Assembly: GCA_965153455.1 (NCBI GenBank)
Contig: OZ234493.1
Coordinates: forward strand, 24,232,213-24,296,212
Direction: 5' to 3'
Length of the DNA stretch: 64,000 bases
Source of the DNA: Sphagnum compactum
Lineage: Eukaryota > Bryophyta > Sphagnopsida > Sphagnales
A program made the position numbers and the translations under genes. Below, piece after piece: positions 47,100-59,226 of this stretch. Position 1 is the first letter of the stretch, and each line of letters opens with the position of its first letter. Under the pieces are notes generated by a model. That model was not told the DNA's origin, did not search any database, and saw only the letters and a program-made list of their open reading frames with translations.

Positions 47100-50000
47100 T
47101 ATCACTCTCTCACCTAGTTACCTTATAGACCTAGCTACTTTATTCACCTTGACCCTACCTATCAACTACAAACCCCCCGACCTAATTATGTTTTATTCTT
47201 TTCTAGCTAAATCTTTATCTCTTGACAAAACCTTTTTATTTTTTGGTTAATTTTTATCTATTTTTAACTGAACCTTTTTCTTTTTTTTTGTTAAACATTT
47301 CTATTCCTTGGTTAAAGGTTTCCTTCTCAACAAAATCTTTATATCTTACTAGTTAAACATGTATCTATTAGCAAAACTTCTATCTTGTCTTAGTTAAACC
47401 TTTACCATTTGGCAAAACTTATATTTCTTCCTATCTAAACTTTATTTCTTCTTACCTAAACCTCTCCTATTTGGCAAAACTTATAGTTCTTCCTAGCTAA
47501 ACTTCTATCTCTCAACAAAAATTCTTTGTTTCTTGGCTATACCTTTATTTCTTGACAAAACATTTATATCTTCTTAATTAAACCTCTACCTTTTAACCAA
47601 ACCTATTTCTTCTTAGTTCAACTTTTACTGCTTGAAAAAAATTTATCCTTTCTTGGTTCAACCTTAATCTTTTGGCAAAGCTTTTTTTTTTTTCAATTAA
47701 ACTTTTATTTCTTGGCAAAAGCTTTGTTTTTTCTTGGTCAAGCCTCTACCTTTTGGCGAAATCTGTTTTGTTTTTTGGTAAAACTTTTAGTTTTTATTGG
47801 CTAATTATTTTCCTTTCAATAAAACCTCTTTGTTTCTTAGCTAAACATTTACTCTTGGCAAAACCTTTGTTTATTATGATTAAAGTTTTTTACTACTTGG
47901 TTGAACTTTTAAATTTCAACAAAACCTCTCTACTTCTTTGCTATGTTTTGGCAAAGAATATGTATTTTTTGGCTAAACATTTACCTCTTGAAAAAACATC
48001 TATATCAGCATGGCTAAATATTTGCCTTTAGTTAAAACCTTTATTTCTTCCTAATTAAACTTCTTCTTATTGGCAAAACTTATATTTTTAACAATACCAC
48101 TTTAATTTTTTAGCAAAACTTTCTACTTTCTAGTTTACCATCTACTTCTTGACAAAACCTACCTACCCATCCATCATCATACTTACATATGCATTTCCAG
48201 ATTGTGATTTCAATTGATGAAATTATAACGTAAAATGTAGTTATTGCAATAACCCAATGGTATTTTATTTAGTCCTATTCAAACCTATGATGATGATAAG
48301 CCACTAACTCCAAATGCAGGTATTACAATCATGGAATTTTTTGGTGGTGGTTTCAAACCTTTACTTCCACTTTGGAATATGTTCGACAAATTTAAAGTTA
48401 AAAAAAAATCAAACATTTATAAAATTTTGCACATTTTTTGATACTAATTTAAATCAATCCTAGGTTTGATTTTGGGGAAATTTTCATATACACATACCAT
48501 AATACCTTTACCATTAAAGGCAAAAAATTATTGAATAATTATTTAAATTTGAAATCTTAACTTCAACACTTGGTTTTTTAATTCTGAAATTTTCAACAAG
48601 TAATGATTATATAAAATAATAAATGGGGGTATGTCAGTGTTATGGAGTAGTTTAGTGTGTCTAAACTACTTCAAATTTGAACCATTGTCATGGTAGGTTT
48701 ATGATTCAAATCTAACAATTGAACTTTTAAACCTATTAGATTTCTAATTAGTTGATATAAAATTCTTTTGTTTTCCATTTGTATATAATTTATTGTTAAT
48801 ATAAGATTTCAATATTTTTTATGGTTTAGAATTACTTCATAATTTATAATTTTAGTTAACTATTGAATATCCAAAATATGCTCCTCCCTTCAAATTTTAT
48901 TGTGTTATTTTAGTACAATTCAACAAAACCTTCTTCTAGCTTAGTAAAAAATAAAAAATATAAATGTTATTTTAATCGAAACCTTATTTTTTTTCAATTT
49001 TTTCATGTTGCATCAAAAGTGGTGATCAACCACATAAGGATTTGGCCAAATTTGGTTACAAAACAAATATATAAAATAAGAAATCTAGGAATCATGTTAC
49101 ATGTTGACCAACAACTAATTTATATTAGTTAAATATGGCAATTTCAAATTTAAAAAAGGTTTAAAATCTAAATTTTTTGATGATTTCATAAATGTGATGA
49201 TTATTTTGAAAAAAAATTCCAAATAGTTCTCTAAACCATGTTACTTGGGATTTTTAAAAAAAGAAAAATAACAAATTTTGGCCACAAAAAAAATCAGTGC
49301 AATTCAATATTTATAATATAATTAAGGGTTTAATGTTAATTTGAATAAATGGTCAATCTAAGGTTTAATGGCATTATTTATTTCTTGAATTAGAAACTTG
49401 TAATATTGGTATGTAACTTCAAATTTAAATATTTATTATTAATAGGTTTTGTTCTACAACAATTGATAATAAGTTTAAATATTAGCACTTTTGATATAAA
49501 CATAATGTATTATTAAACCTTTCAAATTTTTCAATTTATACTTATATTTTAGATATTTCTTATTGAATCTGGTCCATTAAATGCAAATCCGACATTTCAT
49601 GAAGAAGATGCACCTAACTAACCTTAAATTATGAAGGAACAAGGTTTTGCAATAAATCGCATCAAATCAGAATGGGGCTTTTGGTGAGGTTACACAATAC
49701 ATTTTTATGTAAATATTGTGAAAATATTACATTACAAGAATAATGAAAAAATTACATTTGTGATCACCTTAATAAACTACAAACTTTCAATAATGCAAGT
49801 ATTGCAAATTTGGGATTGAGAAAAAAATGGGGCATGCTCATAGTTGATGTTTACATGTACAGATGAAGATATTGCTAATTAAATTTTCTTCAATTATTCC
49901 ATTAGTAATGGATTGAAGTTTAATAACCCAAAAAATTAATGTCATGATTCAAATGCATGATGAAAAAACAATGTTAAAAAAAAGTTAAATGCTTGCAAAT

Positions 50001-51165
50001 TTACTAGCCATGAATCATTTTCAATTCATGGTACTAACACATGGCTTGCATTTTTTTTTTCAATTAAACTTGGGGGATTTAAAATTCTAATTGTGAGCAT
50101 CCCATGCAACTTAAAAGGCGTTGCATAACCAACCTTATTCATTTGAATTGTTTCATCAATATCATCTCCTTTTCAATTCGTGAAAATGCATTACATAGGA
50201 TAAACCCCAAACCCCACATGGGTATGTCAATGACGTGTGACAATTTGTTGAAGGTGAATATTACAAATAAAGGTCATCAAACCTCTTCAAAGTGTTGCAT
50301 TTCAATTTGAAATTGATCCCACTAAGCTTCAACTTCTTTTTTCATTCAATCAACTACCTTCTTTTCATTACATGTTTGCCATGCTTATAGTTTGTTCATA
50401 ATGCGAACATTCATGACTTGGTTTTATCTTGAGATTAGATGTTTAACTGATAAACAAAGAGGTTTTATTTAGAGAGCAAAAGTTTAGCCAAGAAAAAATA
50501 GAGTTTTTGCTAATAAACCAAAAAAAAATTCAAAAAGTAAAGGTTTAGCCAAAAAAAGAGGTTTTGCCGAAAGGCAAAAGATTAGCCATGAAAATATAGA
50601 GATTTTGGCAAGCAATAGAGGTTTAACTGAGAAGACATGAAGGTTTTTTTGAAGGGTACATGTTTAGCTAGGAACATATAAAAGTTTTGTCACGAAACAT
50701 AGAAGTTTTGTCAAGAGGCAAAAGTTTAGCCAAGAAGAAATAATTTTTTTGCCAAGTGGTAGAAGTTTTGACAAAAAGAGATAAAAGTTTTGTTGAAGGT
50801 AAAAGTTTAACTAGGAAGATATAAAGGTTTTGTTGAAAAGCAAAGGTTTAGCCATTGACTAAAAAGGTTTTGCCAAGTGATAGAAGTTTAACCAAGAAAA
50901 TATAAAGGTTTCACCGAGAAATAAAAGTTCATCTAGAGAATAGAAAGATTTTGCTTAAAGGTAGAAGTTTAGCCCCAAAAAAAAAAACAAAAGAGGTTTT
51001 TTGGTAAGATCCAAAGGTTTAGGCAGAAATGGGTGGACTGATGGTAAGCTTGGCATGTAGAAATAGATGGGCAGGGTGTAGTTAGGATGTGATAGGTAGG
51101 TAACTTGGGTGGGTGAGGTCGCTAGATGGGCAAATTTTTGTTTATGGGGTAGGTACGTGAAAAAA
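47100..51165. mobile_element. Foldback-like structure with subrepeat arms
   Basis: The left arm (~47100-48165) is a degenerate array of two alternating ~19-bp modules, CTTTATTTCTTGGCTAAAC and CTTTACCTCTTGGCAAAAC, forming a ~38-bp unit. The right arm (~50436-51165) is the same array in reverse complement (GTTTAGCCAAGAA and GGTTTTGCCAAG words). Outside both arrays are related CCTACC-rich ends (left GTTACCTTATAGACC..TACCTATCA; right GGTAGGTAACTTGGGTGGG). Long inverted arms made of short tandem subrepeats are the hallmark of foldback (FB-type) elements. The ~2.3-kb centre has no transposase or other gene and contains copy 2 of the AT-rich repeat. A pair of independent satellite arrays in opposite orientation is the alternative. 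Confidence 0.55.
48985..49290 (+). repeat. Dispersed AT-rich repeat, copy 2
   Basis: Direct-orientation relative of 35035-35360, inside the centre of the foldback-like structure. Shared words include CATGTTGCATCAAAAGTGG, GGTTACAAAACAAAT, CATGTTACATGTTGA and AAATATGGCAATTTC. Confidence 0.55.
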
Positions 51166-52555
51166 AAAGGTGACCCAACATCAATGCTTCTTGCACCAAG
51201 TCCAATAACTTGAATGGGCTTGAGTTCATCCAAAATGGAACTAATGCACTCATGGAGGTTGAGTCACATAGGCCCACTCTCAACACTTTGATGCTCATGT
51301 AGTGGTTAATTCTAATTTTCAGTTATCATGTTTTGGTGCAAAATAATGAACTCAAAATTGAAAGTGGTATTATTTTGCTTTTTTTTTTGTTCCATAAATT
51401 GTTAGTTTTAAATTGTTGCATCGATCTCCTTGTGAAGCTTGGGTTAAGCATTTTTGTACTAATATGAAAAAACCCTCCAATCCTTTTGAAACCTCGTGAA
51501 ATATTTTGTTGATCTATATCATTAAACCATTAGGTAGTGTTTGATGTATTCACTTTGATGGGTCTACAAGCGAACTTTACAGTGAAGAACATAGGGCCAG
51601 GGCTTCGACCATGTGTTATTAGTTGTGACAACAGAAGGCATAAATATATTGCTTCATACCCAAGTTTGAATTCACCAGTGGTTCTATGGCCGGTTCTATT
51701 CCCATATACCCGAGTCCTGCGATTGGAAAAATAATCAAAGAAAAAAACCAGTATTTTAAAAAATTGATCGTTAAAAATGATTAATACAAATACCCATGAT
51801 TGCAGGGTCTAGTTTTTATTTTTTTATAAAAATCTTAAGCTCCCCCCAACTGACGGTTCTCTAATCCCTTGAACTCTTTGAATCAGAGGTGTTCAAATTT
51901 TAAAAAGAGAGAACCACCCAACACTGGCAAATACCCATTCTCACCTCATGCAGTGGTGTTTCATCAAAAGCTGGCTGCTGTGAGCAGGTCAGAAGCTTAA
52001 AACATGTTAAAAAAATAACATGTACATAGAAGAAGTCTTGCAAAACCACTCCTGCTTTCATGATACTAACAACAACCCTAAACCTAAATACCTAGACTGG
52101 GAGACAAAAATCCATTCTACCTTACACCTGACAACAAAGAACCACCACATGCATGCAAAGATTGTAATACACACATTACACTTCATTGGTCATCCCATCC
52201 ATCCTTTGTAGGTACGTAACTAACTAACTTATGATTCATGTATCATCTTTCTTTCTGACAGTTATCATTTGCCCCTTGCAGTTTCTCAACAGAAGCCAAC
52301 AACTTTGCAATTCCTATTAGACCGACCATGAATCCAGAAACATTTTCTATTTCTCTAGTTATGATCCGGAAATTATTCACGACCTTTCTTTGAGATACCC
52401 ATTCGTAAATTACAGTTCTCCTTAAAGTCACCCTCTCTTTGATTGAACCCTAATTTGGTGCTGTAACTCCCTGTTTCATCCCCAGTTTGTTTGATTGTAG
52501 CCAGGCATAAATTGAGCAAATGTTGGGTACTGTTGAATGAAACTGGATATCATTC
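51166..52555. other. AT-rich intergenic DNA
   Basis: No gene supported. CTCCTTAAAGTCACCCTC at about 52421 resembles one end of the TIR family but has no clear partner. Confidence 0.35.
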
Positions 52556-52570
52556 AGTTCACTAGATTTG

Positions 52571-52820
52571 CAGGATTTTATTTGGACAGGAACTTGATTT
52601 TATGAAGAATATGAGTAGCAGCTGAAGGCAAACATCCCAAACTGGGGGTGAAAAACCTCGTTTGAGGACCAATTTGCTATGTTGAATGGACATTAGCTTT
52701 ATAGGATTTTATTTGGACAGGGACTTGATTTTATGAAGAATATGAGTAGCAGTGAAGGAGGCACAGGCAAGGCACATCCCAAACTGGGGGGTGAAACTTA
52801 TTTGAGGACCAATTTTAGGA
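52571..52820. repeat. Two-copy tandem duplication, ~130 bp
   Basis: AGGATTTTATTTGGACAGG.ACTTGATTTTATGAAGAATATGAGTAGCAG occurs at about 52571 and 52702. Both copies are followed by a CATCCCAAACTGGGGG word, GTGAAA and TTTGAGGACCAATTT. The second copy carries an extra GGAGGCACAGGCAAG insert. Confidence 0.75.
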
Positions 52821-53197
52821 GAGAAAACCGGTTTGATCCCCTTTCTTTCCCATGTACTTACTATTTTTTTATTTTGATTTTTAAATTTCATTCCCAGTTT
52901 GGACAAAACTGGGTCTCAATACTCTCAATTTAGACTACTTACTTACGATATATATCATGCATTCCTAGATCAGGGTCCAACACTATCAAAACTAACAAAG
53001 TCACACAAAGCACACAAATCGCCCATCACAATGTTAAACCCATCTACGTTACCTAGTAGGGTTTCTACTTAACCACCCCTCTATAGAATCTACTTCATAC
53101 AGAATGGGTTACCAAGGTGAAGCTGAATATTTATTAACTCAGTCGAGGTTGGTTGATCCACAACCGAGTCACAAGGGGCATACCATGGATGGTGCAT

Positions 53198-53234
53198 CCG
53201 TGAGTGAGTGAGTGAGTGAGTGAGTGAGTGAGTG
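53198..53234. repeat. (GAGT)n microsatellite
   Basis: About nine uninterrupted GAGT units. Confidence 0.95.
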
Positions 53235-55217
53235 CTGGTTTACTCTTTGCCAAAGCAATCAAAGAGTTAACTTACAAACACTTGGGACAAGGAAATGATG
53301 TCCAAAAGCTGCAAGTTTCTTCTGTGTGCTTGGAATCACTGGTGATGAAAGAATAATGAAGTAGTGTGTACCTACTTGTATAAGTAGTCCCTTTGGCAAG
53401 TTGATTGTGAAATTATGATCCCCAAAAAGAAAGAAATGGGATTTTTCAATCATACAAACTGAAAAGAGTCAGGACTCATTCGATATCAAAGGACCCAATG
53501 AATGGACCCAAGCAAGACTTAAGCAAAAGCTCATGGATGGACTGACTCTTTACTGACTCTTTACAAATCAATCTCAATCTGAGCTTTGCTCTCTCATACT
53601 ATGGACAAATTCTACCCACTGTCCTCCAACAACAAGCCTCCTTGATTGATGATCCTTAACTCTGACCCATTGCCAGGCTTTCTAGAGAGAGAAAGAGAAC
53701 ACAAATTGTCTACCCAACAATTGTAAAATTAAATCCCTTAAGTGTTTGGCTTTTTTTCTTTTTTCTTTTGGTAAAACTGTTTTACAGGGGCCAGTTTGAC
53801 ATTAAATATATTATTTTCAGAAATGTTGAGATTTTCCATAAAATAAAATTTTCTGAAATAAAATAATAAAAAAATCTGATGAAATATTTTTTGAGAATAT
53901 ATCATTTGTCCAAACGTAATTCTCAAAATTAATAAATCATTCAACAAGCATGTGTCAAAGTGGTCAAGGTATTACAATATTTTCCAATTTGAAAAATAAC
54001 TGGCAAATATTATTTACAAACTTGCAAAAAAATAAGCATTCTTTTTGAGTTTTATAGCCACAAAGTTTTGAAAATAAATTTAAAATTGCTGAATTCTGTA
54101 TGAAGTTCTAGTAGTAGGTAGCCAAAAAACGTAAAAGGATGCTTAAATTTTCTTACTTTCATTTTTTATTTTATTTTTAATAGCCAGGATTGATTAAATC
54201 CCCTTACAGATTATCACCACTTTGGCTACATTACAAAATTTATTGAAAAGTTTGCTCTTCTTCTTCGTCTAACTATTGCCCACATTCAATGTGAGATCTA
54301 TTCAAGTTCCCAGTATCAAATGGTGTGCTCTATAGCACTTATAAAAAATGAATGCAAAAAACACTTGCATAAAAACATAAAAAAACTTGCAACGAACAAA
54401 ACACAAATTTTAGAATCTTAATCATTAAAAATGAATTTAAAATCACACAACTTAAGATTATATCTCATACATTGAATCTTTTTAATTATATTCACACTAA
54501 AATTGGTCCCAAACTAACTTACCTCGATTTAATTACAATAATTAGGATGTAAAAATGTAACAAACACAAAAACAAGATGGACGCCTCTGATTTCATGTTA
54601 AGACTCTTGTTGTGCGTTACTAGATTGACGCTTAATACTATCAAAACTTATCAAAGTTAATACTATCAAAACTTATCAAAGTTAATACTATCGAAACTTA
54701 TCAAAGTTACACACGTAATAATATATAATGAAAGATGAGACTCCAAAGTTTATATAGTATTTTCTGCGTTTGTCCACGGCACCTACATCCGAATGACTTT
54801 TTGTCCCGAGATTCTCAAGAAAGAGTCCTGAAACTAAATGTTATAAGATTGAAACCCTGTTCACACTATACAAAATTTCACCTACTCACGATAAACTACA
54901 TAAATTAATTATCCTGTAGTAAAATGCATGACCCACTCATGACAAAGTTTTGTTGACATGGCATTCATTTAGCAGAACAGCTATGGCTCTTTGCCTTTGG
55001 CTGCTTTTATCAAAATTTAGGTAAGGTTGGTAGCTTAAATTTTAACTAAAAAGGTTGAGGTAGATAGCAACAAGCAACCCTGAGGGAGGATACATGGTTT
55101 TCCACCATTGGATTCAAATCACAAGAATGTTCCCCACCATTGATTGATCCACATTGCAAGAGGAACATAACTAAAAAAAGTGGAACCCATAGATGATGAC
55201 TTACCCACCAAGTCACT
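53235..55217. other. AT-rich intergenic DNA
   Basis: No gene supported. A 27-28-bp near-perfect triplication (AATACTATCAAAACTTATCAAAGTT) occurs at about 54634-54710. Confidence 0.45.
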
Positions 55218-55600
55218 TTGTTGGCCTTGCCTACTACCAAGGCAAGAAGGATATTGTGTTTTAGATTCATTATAGAGTATAGTAGCTTAAGGGATTTTTA
55301 TAGGCCCCCCTAGGTAATAAATAATAATAGGTCTATTTTTTTTTATATGAGGATTTTTGAAAGATAATAATATTTTTTTGGCTTGTGTTGAAACTTGAGA
55401 TTAGTTATAATAGAGTTGTAATATCTTGAAGGATTATTATCTTTTGGTTTCTTTTAGAGGATTGATTGTTTTGAAGATTATAATTTTTGCATGATGAAAT
55501 AAATATTTGAGTCTCCATAATTCTTCTTTTGCATGAAGATACTTTTTAATGTTAAAATGGCAAGGCCCTTAATAGTGTGTGACACACCCCTTGTTCCACT
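55218..55600 (+). repeat. Dispersed promoter-proximal repeat, copy C
   Basis: Longest copy, starting TTTGTTGGCCTTGCCTACTACCAAGG and ending GGCAAGGCCC...GTGTGTGACACACCCCTTGTT. It contains small insertions relative to copy B, mostly extra T or TAA. It is followed within about 130 bp by a compound microsatellite and then the leader of the multi-helix membrane protein gene. Confidence 0.78.
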
Positions 55601-55705
55601 TTGGGAATTAAACCCTAAAAAAAATTGTTCTCCTGCCCGGATAGAAAAAATTGTTGCTCCTTATATGCCAGTATAACACTGGATTGGATGACACCCAACT
55701 GGTTA

Positions 55706-55780
55706 TGTACTAGAGAATGAATGAATGAATGAATGAATGGATGGATGGATGGATGGATGGTAGGTAGGTAGGTAGGTAGA
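55706..55780. repeat. Compound tetranucleotide microsatellite
   Basis: Successive blocks of GAAT, GATG and GTAG units, about five to six each, without interruption. The three adjoining motifs differ from the next by one base, consistent with point mutation followed by expansion. Confidence 0.95.
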
Positions 55781-56676
55781 AAAGTAGCTCCTGCTGCAAT
55801 GTTGGTCTGCATCCTGGGTGGGTTGTTGAGAGCACATGTGAGAGAAGAGAGAAGAGAGGGAGAGAGAGAGAGCAAGCGCGCACCTGGAATGGAAAGCCAA
55901 CAGTTTTTACTGTGTCTAGATGCTGCTTGTCTAGATCTGAATTGGGTTTGTGCAGGTGATGAGAATGTGATTGTTTCTTTGTTGTCAGTGCAATTCCATG
56001 CCTCCTCATGATGCAGTAGCAGCAGCTGGATCGTCTTACAAGGTTCAATGTGAAAATATTGAAAAACGAGAGAGCGTCTTGGCAGACGAAAAAACTGTAG
56101 TGTGTATCTGATCAATTGCTGCTGCTGCTGCTGTTATACTGATTGCGTTTCTTCTTTCTTAGCTGTGGTTGTGACAATTGGGTCAATTGGGTTTTGGACA
56201 AGAGAATCCCCCCAATGACTCCTTCCTTGAGTCATTTGTGTTTTGTGTGAGAATGTGGTATGTAATTCTTTGCAGAGCGCTGGAACAATCCAGAGGAAAA
56301 ACAAAGGCACGTATCCTGATGATCCTGATGATGATGATGATGATGATGGACTGGTGTAGGTTGTGAGAAACCACAGAGAAAGCAGTAAGAGAGAAAAGGT
56401 TTCCAGAAACTGCCCATCAGCTCGCTAGCTCCCACCACCACCAGCAGGAAACAATTCCCATTTTTCTATGAGCATTTGTCGGAACTTGGTTGATGGGGAA
56501 GTAGCTGGAAAGATCTATTCACAAAGACCCATTTCCCATTTCCGGGTTTTCCAGAGAAAGAAATTGGTGCTGCAGCTTCTTCTTATTCTTCTTCCAGTTC
56601 CAGAAGCGTTAGTTGGGTTACACATTGTAGAACAAAAAATTTCCTGTGCAGATATATATATATTCAGATCAGAGAA
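55781..56676 (+). promoter_or_regulatory. Upstream region and leader of multi-helix protein gene
   Basis: Contains a GA-rich patch (~55835-55880), a GCT run near 56120, a (GAT)n tract at about 56322-56350, and TATATATATA ending ~14 bp before the ATG. Short upstream frames exist. The transcription start could lie anywhere from 55800 onward. Confidence 0.4.
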
Positions 56677-59226
56677 ATGATGATAGAAGTGAGAACAGCA
56701 AGGGAATCATGGGCAGAGTCATATAAGCCTCTTCCAAATCTCTCGCTCATGCTGTCACTAGTGTGGACACTTCTGGCGTGTATTTGGGCAATCAACACTT
56801 GGAGCAAGCGCAGATTCCAGGTACCCATCATGGGATAAATCTAGATGATCCTCATCTTCAAATCATTCTCCAAAGATTCATTGTTCTTCTTCCCTTCTCT
56901 TTGCTGCATCTTGGGGAATGGGGGCTTGATTGATTGATTGATCCATGCATCTGAAAGCAAAAAAGTTGGAGAGAAAAAAAATTTGATCAATATCACCAAG
57001 AGAAGTAGTAGTACCTGTCTTCACAACCAGATCAGCTTCTTCTGGTCATTGGGATTCTCCTGCAAGAGGTGAGAAATTAGGTCAACCAAATGTTCTCTGA
57101 AAACTTTGGATCAATCTGTGAGGATGCATGCATGCAAGAATTTGATTCTTCAATATTTCAAGGATGCAAAATCAAGAAAAGATTCAATTGAAGAATCAAA
57201 GGCTTGCTTGCTTGCATCCTGCACAGCAATGATGCTTACATGTAAAAGAAAGAAGAAGAAGTGCTAGGGTTTTTCTGTCATTACCTGTCATAAAGAGTCA
57301 AGATCTCTGGGGATGTTATTTTGCAGAGAAGTCATTTGCAGTGGGTGATAACAACAATACCTGTTCTGAAGGCTCTCGTTCTTGGTCTCACCTTTGTATT
57401 TTGGTAAGCTTGTTTGCTTGCTTGCTTGATTCTTCAATCAGATAAGGCATTCTTCTTGCAAAAAGTATGTGTTTTTGTGTTTGTATTTTTTTAAGGTTTT
57501 GTTGTAATCAATTTTAATCCAGACTCACAACTTTTCCATTTTACTTGTACTACTCTCTCCACTCATTATATGTCAGGTTTCTGTTGTCGGGGGGTTGTTT
57601 TGCCACAGGTATTCATGCCTCAATTTCAGCAATTGCTCTTTTTGGGCAGCATTTGGAGTGTTTGTGGCACGGATTTTCTCGGAGCTTTCCTGTGTCATTT
57701 CCTTTTTGTTGATTGCACATGGATACTGCATTGTCCATGATCAGCTCTCTCTCACCAATTGCCGCCGAATTGGTGGCCTTTCGTTTCTAGTCTACTTGAC
57801 TCTCACTGGCTACAAATCCGGGATCCAGCAATTTTCTGTAAGTACAAAGTGGTGGTGGTGGTGATGGTGGTGCCCTGTCTTTACTATGGTTTTTAAATTT
57901 TAAAAAACATATTTATTTTAAAAACTGATAATCATCACCTTCAACATTCTCAATTTCTGGTGACTTTTAGAATAACAAGAAAAGTTCTGAACTTGTAGTG
58001 ACAAAAGATGTGAAATGGCCACCACTTTTGTGTTGTCGATGAAAAGAAATGTCAAATCTCACAACAATTGCTTGAGCTCAAAAACAAAATCTCAGTTAAA
58101 TTTATTGAACTTCTAGCAGCACAGTGAATTGGTATTTTTGAGGTTATTTTTTCCTACCCACTTTTGTCTCACTTCTTGTGCAGGTGCTGGTGATTGTGGT
58201 GTATGTGGTTTTTCTCTCTGTTGTAATGACAAACATATCCTGCAATTTGGTCATGCTACAAGAGCATCTGGAACAACTTCAAGATGAGGTTGGCGAACGG
58301 TGGCATATGGGTGTCTATGCTATGTTGATCATGTTCAAGTAAGCTTTGCTGTGCAATTTATGGATTTTGGGTGTCACTAGGGGTATCTGAAAGTGCGGGG
58401 TTTGTTTTTGCTGCAAATTAGGGTAAGATACTATGATTTTTTATAGTAGGATTTTGTTGTTCTTTTGTAAGGTTTTTTGTGATTGATGCAGCATGTTCAG
58501 AAAAATGGGTTTGTGGACATTTTTTGCAGACAATTTCGTAGAGCAGTGACATTGATGGTCGTTGCCAAACTCATGGTATGCTACTTCCCTATCCATTTTA
58601 CCATGACAAAAAAAATCCAGTCAAGACAATTTTCATTGTATCTGGGACCATAATACATAGCCTATGTGCAAGCAGCAAGAAAAATTTTAAAGGAATTTTT
58701 TTGTTGCTTCCTTTTGATTTCAGGTTTGCTGGAATGCATTTGCGATGAATTGGGTGTTGGCCTGCTTGAGCAGATGCATGCACAAGGGGAGGCTTTGGCA
58801 AATGAGTATCCACGGCAGCTATTCATTCGGGAAGTTGTAGAAATAAGCATCTTGTTATACGTGGGGTAAGCATGCCAAAACACATCTCTCGCCCATTCTC
58901 TTTCATCTAAAATTCTCCATTGATGGTTTTCTTGCTCCTCCTTATCATTCAGTACCATGACAGAAATGAGAGGCAACGAGCTCGTGCTCAGCTCACCTTC
59001 TGTGGGTGAGTTGTGCAGGTGGATTGTCAGATCAAGAGAACTGACTCCATTTTCAACAGTCATCCCAATTTTAAATTCTCCTTCAAGACAACGTGCCTTG
59101 CCCCCGATCTACAGTGTTGTGAGTTCCTCCTCCTGTCCACCATCACTTACAGGAACTGGTTACACATTTGAAACAGATAACAGAGAACAGAATCGTGACT
59201 TTCACATCACAGATCATTGGGTTTGA
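56677..59226 (+). CDS. Multi-pass (about 7 TM) plant membrane protein, 316 aa, 7 exons
   Basis: Exons: 56677-56820, 57327-57403, 57609-57837, 58184-58338, 58530-58575, 58774-58865, 59019-59226. All phases agree. Hydrophobic helices: ~22-40, ~54-74, ~86-113, ~128-146, ~151-172, ~205-217 (short) and ~230-250. Notable motifs are an N-terminal EVRTARESWAESYKPLP, LIAHGYCIVHDQLS after helix 3, LTLTGYKSGIQ in helix 4, and REVVEISILLYVGWIVRSREL entering a Ser-rich tail ending in DHWV. I recognise this as an uncharacterised plant membrane-protein family; a relationship to GPR180/TMEM87-type seven-helix proteins is possible but unproven. Two choices matter: exon 6 starts at the CAG|ATG at 58774, not at the stronger-looking acceptor before 58723, because only the former keeps the frame and the expected length. 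The stop at 59224-59226 may be bypassed by a further splice into a Ser-rich open frame at 59640-60126. Confidence 0.68.

Noticed and set aside
58693-58773. Extended exon 6 with a FFCCFLLISGLL hydrophobic segment
   Set aside because: It would keep the frame using an acceptor at 58691-58692, but the hydrophobic stretch is just the pyrimidine tract of the intron, and the added length does not fit the spacing I expect for the family.
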